Shown: in pieces, positions 59,604 to 64,000 of the stretch
Position numbering within the stretch: the first letter of the stretch is position 1
Layout of the letters: each line of letters starts with the position of its first letter
DNA from: Caldilineaceae bacterium
GTDB taxonomy: Bacteria > Chloroflexota > Anaerolineae > Caldilineales > Caldilineaceae
DNA length: 64,000 nt
Assembly: GCA_019637695.1 (NCBI GenBank)
Contig: JAHBVG010000008.1
Location: 1 to 64,000, forward strand
Reading direction: 5' to 3'
Position numbers and translations under genes: made by a program
Notes under the pieces: model-generated
What the model was told of the DNA's origin: nothing
Database searches by the model: none
What the model saw: the letters and a program-made list of their open reading frames with translations, nothing else

Positions 59604-60890
59604 ATGAGCGATGTCCCACGGGTTGTCATTGTAGGCGGTGGTTTCGGCGGACTCTACGCCGCCAAGAAGCTAAAGGATGAGGCGCTCGACATTACTCTGA
59701 TCGACAAAGAGAACCATCATCTCTTTTTGCCGCTGCTCTATCAAGTAGCGATTGCCGGCCTTTCGCCAGGGGATATAGCCGTCCCCTTGCGCGAGATCTT
59801 CAGCAAAAACAAGAATGTACGCACGCTGATGGGCAAAGTGACCGACATTGACGTGACCAACCGGCGTGTCATCTACCCCGGCGACGAACTCCCCTACGAT
59901 GCGCTGATCATCGCCACTGGCGCCGCGTATAACTATTTTGGCAACGATCAGTGGATCCCCCATGCGCCGGGCATGGACGGTCTCGAAAGCGCGCTGGAGA
60001 TCCGACGGCGCATCCTCATGGCCTATGAAGAAGCTGAACAGGAGCAAGACCCTGAGCGACAACAGGCGTTGATGACCTTTGTCATTATTGGCGCGGGGCC
60101 AACCGGGGTGGAATTGGCGGGCGCCATTGCCGAAATGGCGAATCGTACCTTCAAAGAAGATTTTCGCGTGACTAACCCCAACCGGACTCGGGTGATTTTG
60201 ATCGAGATGTTGGATCGGGTGCTGCCGCCTTTTCCACCGGATCTCTCAGAGAAGGCGCGTCGTTCGCTGGAAGATCTAGGCGTCACGGTGCGCACCAAGA
60301 CCAGGGTATTGGATATTACCGCCACCCATGTCCTCGTCCAAACAGAGGATGGCGCTGAGGAACGCATCCCCTGCTCGGCGGTGATGTGGGCAGCGGGGGT
60401 GAAAGCAGCGGGGTTGAGCAAAGTGATCCACGAGCGCACTGGCGTCGAATTGGATCGAGGCGGGCGCATCAAAGTCATGCCGGATTTGAGCATCCCCCAC
60501 CATCCTGAAATTTTTGTCGTGGGCGACACAGTCTATTTGGAGCAGGGAGGCAAACTGCTGCCCGGGTTGGCGCCGGTAGCCATGCAGCAAGGGGAACACG
60601 CCGCTCGCCAGGTAACACGCCGGCTGTTGAACGGTCAACCAACACAGCCGTTCCGCTACCGAGATCGAGGCGCAATGGCGACAATCGGGCGCGCTGCTGC
60701 TGTGGCTGATCTGCGGATTGTGCGGCTGAGTGGCTTCATCGCCTGGGTGCTATGGATCTTCATCCACCTCATGTATCTTGTCGGCTTCCGCAACCGGTTG
60801 ATCGTCTTCTTGCAATGGCTGTGGAACTACCTCACCTTCCGCCGTGGGGCGCGCTTGATCGTCGAGCGCAACGCTGTGAACAGAGATTGA
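59604..60890 (+). CDS. type II NADH:quinone oxidoreductase (NDH-2)
   Basis: A 428-residue FAD enzyme with two Rossmann folds. The ATG at 59604 has AGGAGG 7 nt upstream. FAD site: VVIVGGGFGGLYAAKKL; NADH site: FVIIGAGPTGVELAGAIAEM. The quinone-site segment PVAMQQGEHAARQV (AQxAxQ type) and the C-terminal membrane-binding helices (FIAWVLWIFIHLMYLVGF, then RNRLIVFLQWLWNYLTF) are characteristic. It passes electrons from NADH to membrane quinone without proton pumping. Stands alone between a terminator and the uronate genes. Confidence 0.94.
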   Translation: MSDVPRVVIVGGGFGGLYAAKKLKDEALDITLIDKENHHLFLPLLYQVAIAGLSPGDIAVPLREIFSKNKNVRTLMGKVTDIDVTNRRVIYPGDELPYDALIIATGAAYNYFGNDQWIPHAPGMDGLESALEIRRRILMAYEEAEQEQDPERQQALMTFVIIGAGPTGVELAGAIAEMANRTFKEDFRVTNPNRTRVILIEMLDRVLPPFPPDLSEKARRSLEDLGVTVRTKTRVLDITATHVLVQTEDGAEERIPCSAVMWAAGVKAAGLSKVIHERTGVELDRGGRIKVMPDLSIPHHPEIFVVGDTVYLEQGGKLLPGLAPVAMQQGEHAARQVTRRLLNGQPTQPFRYRDRGAMATIGRAAAVADLRIVRLSGFIAWVLWIFIHLMYLVGFRNRLIVFLQWLWNYLTFRRGARLIVERNAVNRD

Positions 60891-61027
60891 GCAATCAGCA
60901 ATTATAGATCTTAAACGAGATCCCAATCCCCGCTCTCCCCTCCCCAACTGGCGCGCGCTCCCCGCTTCATTTATACTGCAATCATGTAGTCATTCTTCCA
61001 CCCCAAACTAGAATCGAAGGATCTACC

Positions 61028-62014
61028 ATGATCAAAATTGCAGAAGTACTACCGCCTCGCCCTTCACCGCTTTGGCGTCTGGTCAAGCAATGTGGCGTTG
61101 AGTATGTGGTTGGATCGATGGATTTCAGCACGTTGGAAACCGCCCGCACCAAAGACGAATTGCCCTGGGGCTACATGTCGCTCCTGCGCGTCAAGACAGC
61201 CTATGAGGACGCTGGCTTCAAATTTGATGTATTGGAAAGCCGCCCACCGCTGACCAAGGCCAAATTAGGTCTGCCCGGCCGCGATGAGGAGATTGAAACG
61301 GTCATCGATCTGCTGCGCAACATGGGCAAACTGGGGATCGGCGTCTGGTGCTACGAGTGGATGCCCGTCTTCAATTGGATGCGCACCTCGACCACCGTTC
61401 CTTCGCGCGGCGGCGCCTTTGCCACCGGCTATGATCACGATCTCATGCGCAACGCGCCGCTCACCGAATATGGCGAAGTCAGCGAGGAGAAACTCTGGGA
61501 GAATCTCGAATACTTCCTCAAGATCATTGTCCCCGTGGCCGAGGAGGCCGGCGTCAAACTGGCTATGCACCCCGACGATCCGCCGCTCTCGCCCATCCGC
61601 GGGTTAGGGCGCATTATGCGCAGTGTGGAAAACTACCAGCGACTGATCGATCTCGTCCCCAGCCCGGTCAACGGCGTCACCCTCTGCCAGGGCAACTTCA
61701 CGATGATGACCGATGATCTGCCCGGCGTGATCCGCCATTTTGGCAACCAGGATAAGATCTTCTTCGTCCACTTCCGCGATGTGATGGGCACGCCCGAAAA
61801 ATTTGTCGAGACCTTCCATGATGAGGGCAAGACCGACATGTTGGCCTGTATGCAAGCCTACCGCGACATCGGTTTCGAGGGGGTATTGCGCCCGGATCAC
61901 GTCCCTACGATGGAAGGGGACAGCAACGAACACGCCGGTTACTCGGCCATCGGACGGCTCTATGCCATTGGTTATATCAAAGGGCTGCGCCAGGCGGTCT
62001 ATGCGGAGAATTGA
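61028..62014 (+). CDS. uxuA: mannonate dehydratase (UxuA family)
   Basis: A 328-residue TIM-barrel enzyme that dehydrates D-mannonate to 2-keto-3-deoxygluconate in hexuronate breakdown. Family marks: [43 protein letters not shown] (metal-binding histidine), [22 protein letters not shown], and [11 protein letters not shown]. It lacks the insertion seen in E. coli UxuA (394) and matches the shorter archaeal/Gram-positive form. It is followed by an enolase-superfamily gene and an aminotransferase, all on the plus strand. Confidence 0.93.
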   Translation: MIKIAEVLPPRPSPLWRLVKQCGVEYVVGSMDFSTLETARTKDELPWGYMSLLRVKTAYEDAGFKFDVLESRPPLTKAKLGLPGRDEEIETVIDLLRNMGKLGIGVWCYEWMPVFNWMRTSTTVPSRGGAFATGYDHDLMRNAPLTEYGEVSEEKLWENLEYFLKIIVPVAEEAGVKLAMHPDDPPLSPIRGLGRIMRSVENYQRLIDLVPSPVNGVTLCQGNFTMMTDDLPGVIRHFGNQDKIFFVHFRDVMGTPEKFVETFHDEGKTDMLACMQAYRDIGFEGVLRPDHVPTMEGDSNEHAGYSAIGRLYAIGYIKGLRQAVYAEN

Positions 62015-62022
62015 TGATTTTA

Positions 62023-62078
62023 GATTTACGATTGACGATTGGGTGGCGCGTGCGCCACCCAATCGTCAATCGTAAATC
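62023..62078. repeat. perfect 27-bp palindrome (TTACGATTGACGATTGGG)
   Basis: GATTTACGATTGACGATTGG... at 62023-62049 pairs exactly with 62052-62078 around GT. A further CGCCAATCGTAAATC partial copy follows to 62092. It lies between uxuA and the next gene of the same operon. Confidence 0.9.
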
Positions 62079-62105
62079 GCCAATCGTAAATCAAAGGACC
62101 TTTTC

Positions 62106-63245
62106 ATGAAAATCACCAACATCGAATGCTACCCCGTTTGGGGTGGACACCGCAATTTTTTGTTCGTCGTCGTGGACACGGATGAAGGGATCTACGGCGT
62201 TGGGGAATCGGGGATCACCGGGCGCGAACAGGCGATCATCGGGGCGATTGAACATTTCAAGCCCCTTTTGATCGGCCAGGATCCCTTCCGTGTGGAGCAT
62301 ATCTGGCAGATGCTCTTCCGCGGCGGCTTCTTCCCAGCGCAGCGCATTCTCACGTCGGCCATGTCGGCCATCGACATCGCACTGTGGGACATCAAAGGTA
62401 AGGCGCTGAATGTGCCGATCTACGAATTGCTGGGCGGTCTCGTCCGCGACAAAGTTGTCTGCTATCCCCACAACCGCGGCGAAGTGGACAATATCCAGAC
62501 GTTGGTGGACTCGTGCCTGGAGACGAAGGAAGAGGGCTGGAAGTTTGTGCGCTGGGGTCTGCCCAACGATGGCAAAATTCTAGAACCGCGCAAAGCTGTC
62601 CGCGAGACGATCAGACAGTTCCAGGCGGTACGCGAAGCCGTGGGCGAGGATATTGAACTCTGCTTCGATGTCCATACCCGGCTTGACCTGCCCGAAGCTG
62701 TCTGGCTCTGCCAGGAGGTAGAGCAGTTCGCGCCCTTTTTCATCGAAGATCCGCTGCGCTCGGAGAACCCGGATTCGTTCAAGACGCTGCGTCCGCGCAC
62801 GCGTGTACCGCTGGCCGCGGGCGAACAGTTCTCGTCCAAATGGGAGTTCCGCCAGTTGATCGAAGAAGAGTGGATCGACTACGCCCGCATCGATCTTTGC
62901 ATCGTGGGCGGCTTCACCGAGGCCAGAAAGATTGCCGGCTGGTGCGAGACCCACTACATCCAATTGGCTGTCCACAACCCGCTGGGGCCGATCTCCAGCG
63001 CAGCCTGCTTGCAGTTGAACCTGGCTACGCCGTTGGTGGGCGTGCAAGAACAACCGCGCAAGACAGGAACCGTCCTCACGGATGTGGTTCCTGTGCAGCC
63101 CGAATGGGAGGACGGCTATCTGCTGGCAACGACGCTGCCCGGCTTGGGCGTTGAATTCGACCGCGAAGCGGCCAAGAAGCATCCCTTCCAACAGAGAGAA
63201 CTGCCTCAACTGCGCCGCCCGGATGGATCGTTCACCAATTGGTAG
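62106..63245 (+). CDS. mandelate racemase/enolase-superfamily sugar-acid dehydratase
   Basis: A 379-residue enolase-superfamily protein, probably a galactonate/mannonate-type dehydratase. The N-terminal capping domain starts KITNIECYPVWGGHRNFLFVVV. Barrel metal ligands: D and H in CFDVHTRLDLPEA, E in FFIEDPL, E in LAAGEQFSSKWEF; the catalytic histidine is in AVHNPLGPISSAA. HxD/H placement fits the D-galactonate/D-mannonate dehydratase subgroup rather than mandelate racemase. 91 nt after uxuA, likely the same transcript unless the palindrome between interferes. Confidence 0.88.
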   Translation: MKITNIECYPVWGGHRNFLFVVVDTDEGIYGVGESGITGREQAIIGAIEHFKPLLIGQDPFRVEHIWQMLFRGGFFPAQRILTSAMSAIDIALWDIKGKALNVPIYELLGGLVRDKVVCYPHNRGEVDNIQTLVDSCLETKEEGWKFVRWGLPNDGKILEPRKAVRETIRQFQAVREAVGEDIELCFDVHTRLDLPEAVWLCQEVEQFAPFFIEDPLRSENPDSFKTLRPRTRVPLAAGEQFSSKWEFRQLIEEEWIDYARIDLCIVGGFTEARKIAGWCETHYIQLAVHNPLGPISSAACLQLNLATPLVGVQEQPRKTGTVLTDVVPVQPEWEDGYLLATTLPGLGVEFDREAAKKHPFQQRELPQLRRPDGSFTNW

Positions 63246-63266
63246 CGCTAGATATGGAGAACAACC

Positions 63267-64000
63267 ATGACTTTTTCAATTACAACCGATCATGAAACGC
63301 TGTTGGAGAACGACAAGAGACAGCTTCACGGATTGCACCATCCCAACAGCCACAAGAACCCGCTGATTGTGGAGCGGGCCGAGGGCGTCTGGCTCCACGG
63401 CACCGATGGCCGCACGGTATTGGATGGGATGGCCGGGCTGTGGAATGTCAACATTGGCTACGGCAACCAGGAATTGCCCGACGTGGCGCGGGATCAGATG
63501 CAGAAGCTGGCCTACACCTCCGGCTTTGTGGGGGTGACCAATCCGCCGTCGATTGAACTGGCCGCTAAGTTGGCGGGGATGGCCCACCCGACGCTCAATA
63601 CTGTCTATTTCTCATCGGGCGGATCCGAAGCCAACGAGACCGCGTTCAAGACGGTCTTCTACTATTGGCGGCGGATGGGCAAACCCCAAAAACGCAAGAT
63701 CATCTCGCGCTATCAGGCGTACCACGGCATCACCCTGGCCGCCGCCAGCGCCACCGGCGTCGAAGCCTATTGGAAGGCGTTCGGGCTGCCGCTGGATGGC
63801 TTTGTCCACATCCCCAACCCCAACACCTATCGTTATCGCGGCGACGTGAAAGATGGCGAAACCATTGGTCAGGCCGCAGCGCGCGCGCTAGAAGAAGCCA
63901 TCCTGCGCGAGGGGCCAGAGACGGTGGCCGCCTTTATTGCGGAACCGGTCCAGGGCGCGGGCGGGCTGGTGGTTCCCCCCGATGACTACTTCCCATTGGT
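63267..64000 (+). CDS. class III PLP-dependent aminotransferase (partial, runs off the window)
   Basis: At least 244 residues, open to the window edge. GGAG lies 7 nt before the ATG. Segments LHHPNSHKNPLIVERAEGVWLHGTDGRTVLDGMAGLWNVNIGYG, SSGGSEANETAFK, YQAYHGITLAAASATG and AAFIAEPVQGAGG are those of omega-amino acid:pyruvate aminotransferases (class III); EPVQGAGG holds the residue that stacks near PLP. The PLP lysine lies beyond the window. It is 21 nt after the dehydratase gene, so it belongs to that operon. Confidence 0.92.
   Translation, partial: MTFSITTDHETLLENDKRQLHGLHHPNSHKNPLIVERAEGVWLHGTDGRTVLDGMAGLWNVNIGYGNQELPDVARDQMQKLAYTSGFVGVTNPPSIELAAKLAGMAHPTLNTVYFSSGGSEANETAFKTVFYYWRRMGKPQKRKIISRYQAYHGITLAAASATGVEAYWKAFGLPLDGFVHIPNPNTYRYRGDVKDGETIGQAAARALEEAILREGPETVAAFIAEPVQGAGGLVVPPDDYFPL

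Overview
The window looks like a chromosomal segment of a Gram-type-ambiguous, moderately GC-rich bacterium of the phylum Chloroflexota, most likely class Anaerolineae (Caldilinea-like). This is an inference. It rests on protein style (long lipoproteins with A/P/T-rich linkers, Uma2 and DUF4058 families, BrnTA, HicBA and DUF433/DUF5615 modules, a T-box before pheS, a CxxC-type L28) and on the very many short palindromic word repeats between genes. No rRNA, tRNA, CRISPR array, prophage or complete insertion sequence was seen.

Layout. 0-4 kb (minus strand): end of a surface-polysaccharide operon (nitroreductase, polysaccharide pyruvyl transferase, GT4 glycosyltransferase, methyltransferase), then a secreted pentapeptide-repeat protein. 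4.7-7.1 kb: accessory patch with a DUF433/DUF5615 toxin-antitoxin pair between two direct repeats, a twice-frameshifted Uma2 gene and an intact Uma2 gene. 7.4-9 kb: nucleotide-sugar dehydrogenase carrying two in-frame repeat insertions. 9.2-11.8 kb: T-box leader, pheS (no pheT beside it) and an Eis-like acetyltransferase. 11.9-23.3 kb: propeller lipoprotein, YkgJ-type protein, orphan solute-binding lipoprotein, enolase, DUF4058, MFS exporter, cysteine desulfurase and a MEMO1-family protein. 23.3-33.5 kb: a LacI regulator behind a promoter with a perfect operator, a complete family-5 ABC importer (binding protein, two permeases, two ATPases) and a GH3 glycosidase, read as an oligosaccharide uptake and cleavage locus.

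33.8-40 kb is the most plastic part: BrnTA, a 1066-residue propeller/FGE-sulfatase fusion whose 3' end resembles a diversity-generating-retroelement target, two copies of a 150-bp MITE-like element with target duplications, a UPF0175 antitoxin, a VapB fused to a deleted VapC, HicBA, and two fragments of PIN-toxin C-termini. 40-64 kb is mostly conserved housekeeping and carbon metabolism: proS, OsmC, CoA-binding protein, fadD, oligogalacturonate lyase (PL22), DinB-like, iron alcohol dehydrogenase, SCP2, an RNase H-fold nuclease with TPRs, recJ, Uma2, a NagD-like phosphatase, rlmN, rpmB, degV, recG, NDH-2, and finally mannonate dehydratase, an enolase-superfamily sugar-acid dehydratase and a class III aminotransferase cut by the window end.

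The main themes are plant-polysaccharide use (GH3 with its importer, PL22 lyase, hexuronate dehydratases) and a genome remodelled by short palindromic repeats. These lie in almost every intergenic gap and in places have become part of coding sequence.
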